Assembly: GCF_950295315.1 (NCBI RefSeq)
Contig: NW_026647187.1
Coordinates: 53,501-117,500 of the forward strand
Reading direction: 5' to 3'
Source: Erinaceus europaeus
Lineage: Eukaryota > Chordata > Mammalia > Eulipotyphla > Erinaceidae
Length of the DNA: 64,000 nucleotides
Shown: piece after piece, positions 51,267 through 63,142 of the stretch
Position numbering within the stretch: position 1 is the stretch's first letter
Layout of the letters: every line of letters starts with the position of its first letter
The notes under the pieces: generated by a model
Seen by the model: the letters and a program-made list of their open reading frames with translations, nothing else
Database searches by the model: none
What the model was told of the DNA's origin: nothing
Program-made: the position numbers and the translations under genes

Positions 51267-52188
51267 GAGTTGGAAAGAGACCAGAAGTCAAAAACCTCCT
51301 ACACTGTGTTCATTGATGACAGGTTCAAACCTGGCTTGCAGAGACTGTAAGGCAGCAGCTCTCATGCCCACAGACCCCAGACAGCCCCAGTCTTCACCAT
51401 ATGCTGTACTACCAGACCTGACAGTAATGTGTGTGTGTGTCTGTCTGTCTGTGTGTGTCTGTGTGTGCTCAGAGCTCACCTGTAGTAGTTTCAGAGCATG
51501 GGTGGCAAGGTAGCCAGCCTCACCTGCACTTATGTACGGAGAACCTAGCTAGTCAGGGCAAGCCAGCTAGCCCAGATTCTGGCTAAGCAAGAATACATAT
51601 GCAAAGGGACTCTCATGTCTCCCTCTTCTGAGTTCCCGATTCAATCCCATGCCTCACTATCATCCAAACACTGCCAAAAGGGTAAGCTGGGTCACCCCTC
51701 AGAATTCAGGGCCAGGAGCTGTCCAGTCACGTTTGGCTGCCTACTCAGCCTCCAGACTCTCAGTCCACTGCTCAGGGCAACAGATTACTAGCCCAGAAAG
51801 AACCCAGAAATAGCTGTGTTTCAATGTAGATGGGAACTGTGTTTGACCTAACAATAGTGGATGAACCTGGCCCCTCACACCTACCCTTTGGGTCCGGCTA
51901 AGGCAATTGCTCCTGAGGCCTCACAATCCCTGTTCATGGTGTTCTGGTGTCTACACATGACACGCAGAGAGATTCCCAGAAGTAGGCATGCATGAGTATC
52001 CCATACAAAATCGCTCTGCTTGCAGGAAGCACAAACTCCCCAGGCCCTTGCTATGGAGGGACAAAAGGAAGATGGATGCCTCCATTGGCTAAATTAGGAG
52101 CTTCCAGTGTAGATCACAGCCCCGCCCCTCACCTGAGGGCCTGGCTGCTGCTAATAAAGGCAATTAGAAATACCTGCTACCACTTGGG
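51267..52188 (+). repeat. L unit truncated inside C
   Basis: A (TG/TCTG at 51428-51470) is followed by the first 0.6 kb of C, ending at 'accacttggggc' and joined to the S tail 'acttgagaaatagatgag'. This is the same breakpoint as at 244, and the upstream C text is near-identical, so 51960-53745 and 1-1873 descend from one duplicated block. Confidence 0.87.
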
Positions 52189-53745
52189 GCACTTGAGAAA
52201 TAGATGAGTTGGAAAGAGACCAGAATTCAATAACCTCCTACACTGTGTTCATTGACGACAGGTTTATACCTGGATTGTATTGATTGTAAGGCAGTAGATC
52301 TCATGCCCACAGACCACAGAAAGCCTTCACCATATGCTGTACTACCATGCCTGACAGTAATGTGTATGTCTGTGTGTGCTCAGAGCTCACCTGTAGTAGT
52401 CTCGGAGCATGGGTGTCAAGGTTGCCAGTCTCAACTGCAACTTGTGTACAGAGAATCTAGCTTGTCAGGGCAAGCAATCTAGCCCAGATTCTGGCTAAGC
52501 AAGAATGCCAGAGTACTATGTGGAAGCCCAGGACCACATTTTGAGCCCCTGGTCACCACTAACCAAGCTAGGGAAAAGCTGAGCTACTGGCAAATCAGAG
52601 CTGCAGCTGTCTCTCTGTCTCTCTTCCTGCTTGGAACCTGCTCTCTCAATTTATGACTGTTTCTTTCTCCTCAATAAGAAAGCTATAAATGATGTACAGA
52701 AACACAGGGAAAGTGGCAAAAATTACCCCCGTGCCCACTATTACATGTAACTGTTGACTGTAAACCATTCCTCCCCCAAGAAAGAACAGAATATTTGTTA
52801 GGTTAAAAACATTGTAGGTTAAATAGGGAACATTCTTTAGAGCCATGCAATACTAATCCATTCTGCATTGGATGTCACTGTCAAAAACAGTGCAGTAGTA
52901 GTTGGAGTAGTGTGTATTATCTGCAAAAGTAAATTTATTGTGTGTCAAAAGTTCCCTTCAATTATAAGAGAAAATCTATCAAGCAGAAGAAATTACCCCT
53001 CATGTGATATCGGACTAAATATATAAATAAATATGAAAATATCTGGGGATGATCGAGGAGGATTTAAAAAAAATAAAAAATAAAAACAAAAACCACAGGA
53101 AGACCTGATTTCAGCAAAAATATAGAAAACTTCTGCTGAGAAACAGAGGGATGCTTCAAAAATTCCCTGACACTTCAGGGTCCAGGCAAATTAAGAATTC
53201 CTGTGAATGAAAAGAAACACATACATATTGAAACTTACACTAGAGAAAGGAGGCAAGTTCTGTACTATGATAATTACAATAAGGATACTGATAGAAAGGC
53301 TATTTGAAATGCTCCTGGAAGGTTTATAATTTATAATTGTAGTGAATACTGCTCCAACTATGTGACCAATTATTTGTGAATAAGGAGGCTATTATAAATG
53401 TGGTAATTCTGCATTAAGATCAAATAAAAAGGTCAACAATTCTAAAAATGACTGATATATATGTACATATATGTATGTGTTTATTATAAACTATGAGGTA
53501 TACTGGCATGGCTATGAGGAGACAGAGCATGTTTTGTGACATAGAGACTTACAAAGCTGAGGCTCCAGAAACCTAGGTGAAATCGCCAACAAAACAAGCT
53601 AGAGCTCAGCAGTGCCCTGGTGACTCTCTTTGTATATCTGGGCCTGTCAGTAAAATAATATATAAGTAAAATATTAATGAGTGCAGACAGAGTGAGTGAG
53701 AGCATGTGAGACTCAGAGACAGAGAAGGCAAGAAGTGAAATAGAG
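52189..53745 (+). repeat. S-long repeat unit with a reduced TG tract
   Basis: A begins at 52206. The microsatellite is nearly gone (gtgtatgtctgtgtgtgctc), and 'agaaagcc' is joined to 'ttcaccatatg' with a small loss. B begins at 52509, and the body is complete to 53745. It shares many variants with 261-1873, for example gcatgttttgtgacatagag, which supports a recent block-level relationship. Confidence 0.87.
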
Positions 53746-54421
53746 GAGTTGGAAAGACACCAGAAGTCAAAAACCTCCCACACTGTGTTCATTGATGACA
53801 GGTTCAAACCTGCGTTGTAGAGATTGTAATGCAGCAGTCTCATGTCCACAGACCCCAGACCACCCCAGCCTTCACCATATGTGTGTAGTATTTATGACAG
53901 GAAATGTATTGTGAGTGTAAACTTCCCTTCAATTATAAGAGAAAAATCTATCAAGCAGAAGAAATGACCCCTCATGTAATATAGGACTAAATAAATAAAT
54001 AAATATGTAAATAAATGGGGATGATCTAGGAGGCTTTGAAAAGAATGAAAAATAAAAACAAAAAGCACAAGAAGACCTGATTACAGCAGAAACATAGATA
54101 CCATCTGCTGAGAATCAGAGGGCTGCTTCAAAAATTCTGAGACACTTCAGAGTCCAGGGAAATTAAGATTTCAGGAGAATGAAAAGAAACTCATATGTTT
54201 TGAAGCTTACGTCAGAGAAAGGAGGTGAGTTCTGTACTATGATAATTACAATAAGGATGCTGATAGAAATGCTATTAGAATTGCTACTGGAAGGTTCTAT
54301 TATTTATAATTGTATTGAGTCCTGCTCCAGCTATGTGGCCAATTATTAATGAAAAAGGAAGCTGTTATAAATGTGTTAATTCTGATTTAGATCAATTACA
54401 TAGGTTGATAATTACAAAAAT

Positions 54422-54482
<61 letters not shown>

Positions 54483-54749
54483 CTTTATTATAAAGTCTGA
54501 GAGATACTGCCATGGATATGAGGAGACAGAATATGGCTTGTGTCAGCGAGAATTACAAAGCTGAGGCTCAAGTAGCCTTGATGAAAACACCAACAAAAAA
54601 TCCAAAGCTCAGCAGTGCTCTGGTAACTCTCTTTGTATACCTGGGCCTGTCAGTAAAATAAGTATGTAAGTAAAATATTAATGAGTGAAGACAGAGTGTG
54701 TGAGAGCATGTGAGAGTTAGAGACAGAGAAGGCGAGAAGAGAAATAGAT
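53746..54749 (+). repeat. S-short repeat unit with a long TA tract
   Basis: 1004 bp with the standard deletion near 53879. It shares variants with 1874-2832, for example tgataattacaaaaatggca and the 'caagtagc..tgatgaaaacaccaac' wording. A 52-bp TA tract at 54425-54476 replaces the short TATATAT of its counterpart. The tail switches to the gtgtgtgagagcatgtgag type before the L unit. Confidence 0.87.
54425..54476. repeat. (TA)n microsatellite in S body
   Basis: About 52 bp of uninterrupted TA, the longest TA tract found in an S unit. At the same place other S units carry 10-30 bp mixtures of TATATG and TATATT, so it has expanded in this copy. Confidence 0.95.
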
Positions 54750-54909
54750 GAGTTGGAAAGAGACCAGAATTCAAAAACCTCCTACACTGTCTTCATTGAT
54801 GACAGGTTCAAAACTGGCTTATAGAGATTTTAGGGCAGCAACTCTCATGCTCACCGACCCCAGACAGCCCCAGCCTTCACCATATGCTGTACTATCAGAA
54901 CTGACAGTA

Positions 54910-54910
<1 letters not shown>

Positions 54911-54962
<52 letters not shown>
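54911..54962. repeat. (TG)n microsatellite of module A
   Basis: 52 bp of pure TG followed by TCTG repeats. Confidence 0.95.
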
Positions 54963-54964
<2 letters not shown>

Positions 54965-57544
54965 TGTCTGTCTGTCAGTGTCTGTGTGTGCTCAGAACTC
55001 ACCTATAGTAGTCTAAGAGCATGGGTGGTAAGGTATCCTGCCTCACCAGAGACTTATGTACAGAGAACCTAGCTGGTTAGGGAAAGCCAGATAGCCCAGA
55101 TTCTGCCTAAGAAAGAATGCATATGCAAAGGGACTCTCATGTCTCGCTCTCCTGAGTTCCCTATTCAATCTCATGCCTCACTTCATTCAAACACTGCCAA
55201 CGTGGGAAGCTGGGGCACCCCTCAGAATTCAGGGGCAGGAACCTGTCCAGTCATGTTTGGCTGCATACTCAGCCTCCAGGCTCCCAGTCCACTTCTCAGT
55301 GGACAGCAGATTACAAGCCCAGAAAGAACCCAGAAAGAGTTTCAACATAGATGGGAACTCTGATTGACCAAACAATAGTGGATGAACCCGGCCCTTTACA
55401 CCTCCCCTTTGGGTCCAGTTAAGGCAATTTCACCTGTTTCCTCACAATCACTGATCATAGTGTCCTGGTGTCCACACATCACAATCAGAGAGATTCCGAG
55501 AAGTAGCCATCCATGAGTGTCCCATACAAAGTCACTCTGCTTGCAGGAAGCACAAACTCACTGGGCCCTGGCTATGGAGAGATAAAAGGAAGATGGATGC
55601 CTCCATTGGCTGAATTAGGAGTTTCCAGTGGAGATCACAGCCCCGCCCATCACCTGAGGGTCTGGCAGCTGCTAATAAAGGCAATTGGAAACACTTGTTA
55701 CCACTTGGGACCTGAGGACATACTCAGGAATCCCTCCAGGACCTAGTAGGCTGGCAGACCTCCGGACCCCAGGATAGCTGTGCTCCTAGTTTGGAGGGCC
55801 TTCAGGCCAGAGGTGAGAATAGTGCCTAGATACAAGAAAGAACTTCAGGTTTCAAAAGGATTTGAAACCCCAGGAGGCAATTGGAAAAGACATTTCACAG
55901 CCATCAAAACACCCTCTTTCAGAACCCTGGAAGCTTCCGTTTTGCGTGGAAAATCTGGACACTGGTGTGGCCATCAGTACCACAGATCCTTTACATTCAG
56001 CCCAACAGAGGGAAAGCACAATGTGTGTGCCAGGGGGATAGAGTTTCACTTCTTTTCACCTGGGCTTTCATTAAATAAGTACAAGGATGCGGAGCAGGAA
56101 ATTGAGGAGGGCTGCATTTAAGCTGAGTGTCATACTCAGGGCCATGGAGAATGGGAGTCAAGCACAGAGGGCCTGGAAAGCTGAAGCTGGAGATGGACGT
56201 ATGCCTGTTACGTGCAGTAGTGTTGCTGTCTCCTCATTTCCCCAATGTACTACACCACATGCAGGAGACTAAATTATCCAAAGGGCAAAGAAAGGAAAAT
56301 TTCAACACCAGGAAGTCCGAGATCACAATGCATGCACTGACATCCAATAAGGGCCCAGTGAAGTAGGCATGTAGAGACAGTCAGAGAGACAGAATGACAG
56401 TGATAGAAAAGGACTGAAATTCTGGCCCTGTGTTGATCAGTGCCAGAGCACTGAAGATAAACCCTCCATGCCCATGCATACTTCTTACAAGTGGCTTAGT
56501 TATTTTATATTTGTGAGGAAAGGTTAAACTTAGAACATCTAGGTCTTAGCCCACTCTGAGAAGCAACACTTGGTCTTCATGCCACTCTCCAAAACTGCCC
56601 TTGCCTCTTTAATTAGGAAGTAGTCTTAGTGATGCTCCACCCAAGATGCAGGCAGGGGTATTGCATCTCCCTGGTCCAGCCTCAGACTGTCCTCTGTACA
56701 GGGAACTGCACTATGTCTATTTCTTCTTTGATTTACAGTTTTGGGATAGGTTTCGGTGGACAAAAAGAGCAAGATGGAAGTAGATGATTTGGCAACCGTA
56801 GTTTGTGCTGAGATTTGTAGTGTGATAAGAGGTATACGAATGGCTCTGTGAGATGTCTATCATGACTGTGGCTCAGAAGGGCCAGGTGTATCCGCATTAA
56901 TACCCTAATGCAGAGCTGTGCAGGTCTCTAGTTAAAATTTTTTCAGATCTCTACATGTTACATATATGTATATATAGTGAGAGACAGAGAGGGAGAGAGA
57001 GAGCAAGACACTGATGTTCTCATTTTCTACAATGGATGCGATATGACATTCAGACAATTGATTGCTAAAACCTGGAGACAAACTGTGCATCAGGAAAAGA
57101 ATTGTCCAAAGGAGTAAAATCTCCAAATCACTAGCTATATGCAGCTCCAATGGGACCTAGCGAAAAAGGCTCGAGAAGGAATTCGTCCAGGACACTCTCC
57201 ACATGGACAGGCACCACAAGTTTCCTAGTCTGGCAAAACACACAAGGCAGTTGCTAGTTCCCAGTGCAATCCTCAGGGCAAAAACCTCTCCCTCTTCAGT
57301 GTCTTTACATCTGAAAATAAGAAAAGTGACCAAGGGCCAAGGAGAGCTACAATGGTGTCAATATAGAGCTGTAAATCAGAATGTGCCAAGTGTTTTGCAC
57401 AAAATCACCTGTGCCACAGTGATTCTATTGTTCTCTCTCTCTCTCCCTCCCTCCCCCGCACACACAAACACACACTCTCATAGTTACACACACGCACACA
57501 GCCACAGAGGCACAGGCACAAAGGGAGTTATACACATGCACACT

Positions 57545-57884
57545 GGACAGCTTCTGCAAGGCAGGGCCCTGGGTGAACCCTGCTTCGCACTTCCTGGAAG
57601 CACGCCCAGCCTTTTAAGGCCAGCTCTGAGCTCCCATTGTCGGGCATACTTCAGAAGGCCCACGGACAGGGCACAAGCCATGCTCTGATATGCCAGAGGC
57701 CTAGGCCATGGCCTGAAACCCTGACAGCATTATCATTGGCCTGTGTTCTAGGACACGCACAGGAGTGTCAAGGCCCCTAGTCAGTGATTGGCCAGAAACC
57801 TTGAGCACCCCCCACCCGGCCCTGCAGCACGCTCATTGGGCAGCCTCTGGAAGGCCCTCCATCCAGCCACTTCTGCTGGAAAGA
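57545..57884 (-). promoter_or_regulatory. Module F copy 6: best-preserved promoter-like copy
   Basis: ATTGG boxes at 57735-57739, 57787-57791 and 57835-57839 are spaced 52 and 48 bp apart. Minus-strand TTAAAAG lies at 57611-57618, about 120 bp from the nearest CCAAT box, and TTCCTGGAA at 57591-57599, just downstream on the minus strand. Read on the minus strand the order is GC/CCAAT repeats, TATA-like box, probable start near 57585, then the E microsatellite. NF-Y and Sp1-type binding is inferred from the motifs. Confidence 0.6.
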
Positions 57885-60855
57885 GATGAGAATTCAAAAA
57901 CCTCCTACACTGTGTTCATTCATGACAGGTTCAAAGCTGGCTTGTAGAGATTTTAAGGCAGCAGCTCTCATTCCCACAAACCACAGACAGCCCCAGCCTT
58001 CACCATATGCTGTACTACCAGACCTAACAATAATGTGTGTGTGTGTGTGTCTGTCTGTCTGTCTGTGTCTGTGTGTGCTCAGAACTCACCTATAGTAGTC
58101 TCAGAGCATGGGTGCGAAGGTAGCCAGCCTCACCTGCAACTTATGTACAGAGAACCTAGCTGGTGAGGGCAAGCCAGAAGCCCAGATTCTGGCTCAGCAA
58201 GAATGCACATGCAAAGGGACTCTCATGTCTCCCTCTCCTGAGTTGCTGATTCAATCTCATTCCTCACTATCATCCAAACTCTGCCAACAGGGTAAGCTGG
58301 GGCACCCCACAGAATTCAAGGGCAGGAGCCTGTCCAGTCATGTTTGGCTACCTTCTCAGCCTCCAGACTCTCATTCCACTGCTCCTGGCAGCTGATTATA
58401 AGCCCAGAAAGAACCCAGAAAGAGCTGTGTTTCAACATAGAAGGGAACTGTGTTTGACCAAACAATAGTGGATGAACCCGGCCCCTTACACCTACCCTTT
58501 GGGTCTGGCTAAAGCAATTGCTCCTGTGGCCTCACAATCCCTGATCATGGTGTCCTGGTGTCCACACATCACACTCAGAGAGATTCCCAGAAGTAGGCAT
58601 CCATGAGTGTCACATACAAAGTCGCTCTGCTTGCAGGAAGCACAAACTCCCCGGGCCCTTGCTATGGAGAGACAAAAGGAAGATGGATGCCTCCATTGGC
58701 TGACTTAGGAGCTTCCAGTGGAGATCACAGCCCCGCCCTTCACCTGAGGGCCTGTCTGCTGCTAATGAAGGCAATTGGAAGCACCTGTTACCACTTGGGG
58801 CCAGAGGACATACTCAGGAATACCTCCAGGAGCTAGCAGGCTGGCAAACCTCCTGACCCCTGGATAGATGTGCTCCTAGTTGGGAGGGCCTTCGGGCCAG
58901 AGGTGAGTATATTCCCTAGATGCAAAAACATAATTCAGGTTTCAAAAGGATTTGAAACCCCAGGAGGCACTTGGAAAAGACATTTCACAGCCATCAAAGC
59001 ACCCTTTTTCTGAACTCTGGAAGCTTCTGTTTTGCATGGAAAATCTGGACATTGGTGTGGCCATCAGTACCACAGATCCTTTACATTCGGCTCAATAGAG
59101 GGAAAAAAAACAAAGTGTGTGCCAGGGTGGTAGAGTTTCACTTCTCTTGACCTGGGCTCTCTTGGAAATATGGACAAGATTGTTGTGCAGGAAATTGAGG
59201 AGGGCGGCATTTAGGCTGAGTGTCAGCCACAGGGCCCTGGAGAATGGGAGTCAAGCTCAGACGGCCAGGACAGCTGCAGCTGGAGATGGACATATGCCTG
59301 TTACCTGCAGCAGCAACGCTGTCATCTAAGTTCTCCTCTGTACTACGCCATATGCACGAGATTAAATAATCCAAAGTGGAAAGAAAGGAAAATTTCAACA
59401 CCAGGAAGACCGAGTTCACGATGCATGCACTGACTTCCAGGAAGGGTCCAGGGAAGAAGGCACTTAGAGAGAGTCAGAGAGAGAGTATGACAGTGACTGA
59501 AAAGGACATAAATTCAGGCCCTGTGTTGATCAGTGCCAGTGCACTGAAGACAAACCCTCCATGCCCATGCATACTTCTTACAAGTGGCATTGTTATTTTA
59601 TGTTTGTGAGGAAAGTTTACACTTAGAACATCTAGGTCTTAGCCCACTCTGAGAAGCCACCCTTGGCCTTTATTCCACTCTCCAAAACTGCCCTTGGCTC
59701 TCCAAATTGGAAGTAGTTTTAGTGATGATCCAGCCAAATGCAGGCTGGCGTATTTCATCTCCCCGTTCCAGCCTCAGCCTGTCCTGTGTGCAGGTAACTG
59801 AACTATGTCTATTTCTTCTTTGATTTACAGTTTTAGGATAGGTCTCGGTGGACAAAAAGAGCAAGAGGGAAGTAGATGATTTGGCAGCTGTAGTTTGTGC
59901 TGAGAGAGATTTGTAGAGTGACAAGAGGAAAACAAATGGCTGTTGAGCTATCTCTCATGACTGTGGCTCTGAAGGGCCAGGTGTATCCACATTACTACCC
60001 AAATCCAGAGCTGTGCAGGTAATTACTAAAACCTGGAGAGAAACTGTGCATCGGGAAAAAAATTGTCCAAGGGAGTAAAATCTCCAAATCATTAGTTATA
60101 TGCAGCTCTAACTGGACCTGGCTAGAAAGGCTTGAGAAGGAACTCATCCTGGAGACTCTCCACATGGACAGGCACCACAAGTTTCCTAGTCTGGCAACAC
60201 ACACAGGGCAGCTGCTAGTTCCCAGTGCAAGCCTCAGGGCAAAACCCTCTCCCTCTTCAGTGTCTTCACATCTGAAAATAAGAAAAGTGACCAAGGGCCA
60301 AGGAGAGCTACAATGGTGTCAATATTGAGCTGTAAATCAGAATGAGCAAAGAGTTTTGCACAAAATCACCTGTGCCACAGTTATTCTGTTGTTCTCTCTC
60401 TCTCTACCTCCCTCGCACACACACACAAACACACACAAACAAACACTCTCAGAGTTACACACACGCACACATCCACAGAGGCACAGGCACAAACGGAGTT
60501 ATACACATGCACATTGGACAGCTTCTGTAAGGCAGGGCCCTGGGTGAAAACTGCTTCGCACTTCCTGGAAGCACGCCCAGCCTTTTAATGCCAGCTCGGA
60601 GCTCCCATTGTCGGGCTTACTTCAGAAAGCCCGCAAAAAGGGCACCAGCCATGCTCTGATATGTCAGAGGCCTAGGCCACGCCCAGAACCCCTGCCAGCA
60701 ATATAATTGGCCAGTGTGCTAGGACAAACCTAGTAGTGTCAATGCCCAAAGCCAGTGATTGTCCAGCAAATTTGAGCACCGCCCACACGGCCCTGCAGCA
60801 TGCTCATTGGGCAGCCTCTGGAAGGCCCGCCCACCAGCCACTTCTGCTGGAAAGA
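57885..60855 (+). repeat. L unit of 2.97 kb lacking the TA/GA tract
   Basis: A, C (alpha subtype, about 59196), D, E and F are present. Near 60020 'gctgtgcaggt' passes directly to 'aattactaaaacctggag', removing the end of C, the microsatellite and the first part of D (about 0.15-0.2 kb). This accounts for the shorter length compared with the flanking 3.13-kb units. The acceptor-like ATTTACAG is kept at about 59830, but the donor-like site downstream is mutated to gaggaaaac. Confidence 0.88.
60525..60852 (-). promoter_or_regulatory. Module F copy 7
   Basis: ATTGG boxes are at 60716-60720 and 60806-60810; the middle one has decayed to ATTGT (60758-60762). The minus-strand TATA-like element is ccttttaatg at 60581-60590, one base from the usual form, and TTCCTGGAA is at about 60562. 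It differs from copies 6 and 8 at several diagnostic sites, such as aataattggccagtgtgctagg against cattggcctgtgttctagg. Confidence 0.52.
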
Positions 60856-61002
60856 GATGAGATTCAAAAACCTCCTACACTGTGTTCATTGATGACAGGT
60901 TCAAAGCTGGCTTGTAGAGATTGTAAGGCAGCAGTTCTCATGCCCACAGACCCCAGACAGCCCCAGCCTTCACCATATGCTGTACTACCAGAACTGACAG
61001 TA

Positions 61003-61003
<1 letters not shown>

Positions 61004-61050
<47 letters not shown>
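61004..61050. repeat. (TG)n microsatellite of module A
   Basis: About 47 bp of pure TG followed by TCTGTCTATCTG. Confidence 0.95.
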
Positions 61051-61051
<1 letters not shown>

Positions 61052-63045
61052 TGTCTATCTGTCTGTGTCTGTGTGTGCTCAGAACTCACCTATAGTAGTC
61101 TCAGAGCATGGGTGGGAAGGTAGCCAGCTTCTCCTGCAACTTATGTACAGAGAACCTAGCTGGTCAGGGCAAGCCAGCTAGCCCAGATTCTGGCTAAGCA
61201 GGAATGCACATGCAAAGGGACTCTCATGTCTCCCTCTCCTAAGTTCCTGATTCAATCTCATGCCTCACTATCATCCAAACACTTCCAATGGGGGAAGCTG
61301 GGGCACCCCTCAGAATTCAGGGGCTGGAGCCTGTCCAGTCTCATTTGGCTGCCTACTCAGCCTCGAGACTCTCAGTCCACTGTTCAGGGCAGCAGATTAC
61401 AAGCCCAGAATGAACCCAGAGAGAGCTGTGTTTCAACATAGATGGGAACTGTGTTTGGCCAAACAATAGTGGATGAACCCGGACCCTCACACCTACCCTT
61501 TGGGTCCGGCTAAGGCAATTGCTCCTCTGGCCTCACAATCCCTGATCATGGTGTCCTGGTGTCCACACATCACACTCAGAGAGATTCCCAGAAGTAGGCA
61601 TGCATGAGTGTCACAAACAAAGTCGCTCTGCTTGCAGGAAGCACAAACTCCCTGGGCCCTTGTTATGGAGAGACAAAATTAAGATGGATGCCTACATTGG
61701 CTGAATTCGGAGCTTCCAGAGGAGATCACATCCCCGCCCCTAACCTGAGGGCCTGGCTGCTGATAATAAAGGCAATTGGAAACACCTCTTGCCACTTGAG
61801 ACCTGAGGACATACTCAGGAATCCCTCCAAGAGCTAGCAGGCTTGCAGACCTCCTGACCCCTGGATAGCTGTGCTCCTAGTTGGGAGGGCCTTCCGGCCA
61901 GAGGTGAGAACATTCCCTAGATACAAGAACAAACTACAGGTTTCAAAAGGATTTGAAACTCCAGGAGGCACTTGGAAAAGGCATTTCAAAGCCAGCAAAA
62001 CACCCTCTTTCTGAACCTGGAAGCTTACGTTTTGCATGGAAAATCTGGACACTGGTGTGGCCATCAGTACCACAGATCCTTTACATTCAGCCCAATAGAG
62101 GGAAAGCACAATGTGTGTGCAATGGTGTTAGAGTTTCACTTCTCTTGAACTGGGCTCTCATGGAATTAGGACAAGGATGTGGTGCAGGAAATTGTGGAGG
62201 GCTGCATTTAGGCTGAGTGTCAGCCACAGGGCCTTGGAGAATGGGAGTCAAGCACAGAGGGCCTGGACAGCTGCAGCTGGAGATGGACATATGCCTGTTA
62301 CCTGCAGCAGGTACGGTGTCTCCTAAGTTCCCCCTCTGTACTATGCCATATGCACGAGACTAAGTAATCCAAAGGGCAAAGAAAGGAAAATTTCAACACC
62401 AGGAAGACTGAGTTCACAATGCATGCACTGACTTCCAGGAAGGATCCAGTTAAGAAGGCACGTAGAGACAGTCAGAGAGACAGAATGACAGTGACACAAA
62501 AGGACTGAAATTCTGGCCCTGTGTTGATCAGTGTCAGAGCACTGAAGAGAATCCCTCCATTCCCATGCATACTTCTTACAAGTGGCATTGTTATTTTATG
62601 TTTGTGAGGAAAGTTTATACTTAGAACATCTAGGTCTTAGCCACTCTGAGAAGCAACACTTGGCCAGCAGCCCACTCAACAAAACTTCCCCTGCCTCTCC
62701 TAATTGGAAGTAGTTTTAGTGATGCACCAGCCATATTCAGGCTGGCATATTTCATCTCCCCGGTCCACCCTCAGCCTCTCCTGTGTGCAGGGAACTGCAC
62801 TATGTCTATTTCTTCTTTGATTTACACTTTTGGGATAGGACTTGGTGGACAATAAGAGCAAGAGGGAAGTAGATGATTTGGCAGCTGTAGTTTGTGCGAG
62901 AGAGAAGTGTAGAGTGACAAGAGATAAACAATGGCTCTATGAGATGTCGCTCATGACTGTGGCTAAGAAGGGCAAGGTGTATCAGCATTACTACCCAAAT
63001 ACAGAGCTGTGCAGGTATCTAGCTAAAATATATTTTCAGATCTAT

Positions 63046-63051
<6 letters not shown>

Positions 63052-63077
<26 letters not shown>

Positions 63078-63082
63078 CATGC

Positions 63083-63142
<60 letters not shown>

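Larger units (their letters stand above)
54750..57884 (+). repeat. Full-length L unit (A-C-short TA/GA-D-E-F), about 3.13 kb
   Basis: A has a 52-bp TG tract at 54911-54962. C is alpha subtype (about 56097) with an intact acceptor-like ttcttctttgatttacag ending at 56738. The TA/GA tract is reduced to a few TATA and GAGA repeats (56960-57003). D, E and F are complete. This is the first of three consecutive L units with F. Confidence 0.9.

Noticed and set aside
1874..54749. Regularly spaced S units considered as a CRISPR array
   Set aside because: The repeats are about 1 kb, with no short direct repeats separated by unique spacers, and the sequence is vertebrate-like.
259..61095. Recurrent plus-strand frame beginning MSWKETRIQKPPTLC, running into VCVCVCV
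   Set aside because: It is module A read through the TG microsatellite. It recurs with every A copy, changes length with the tract and has no domain, so I treat it as a repeat artefact.
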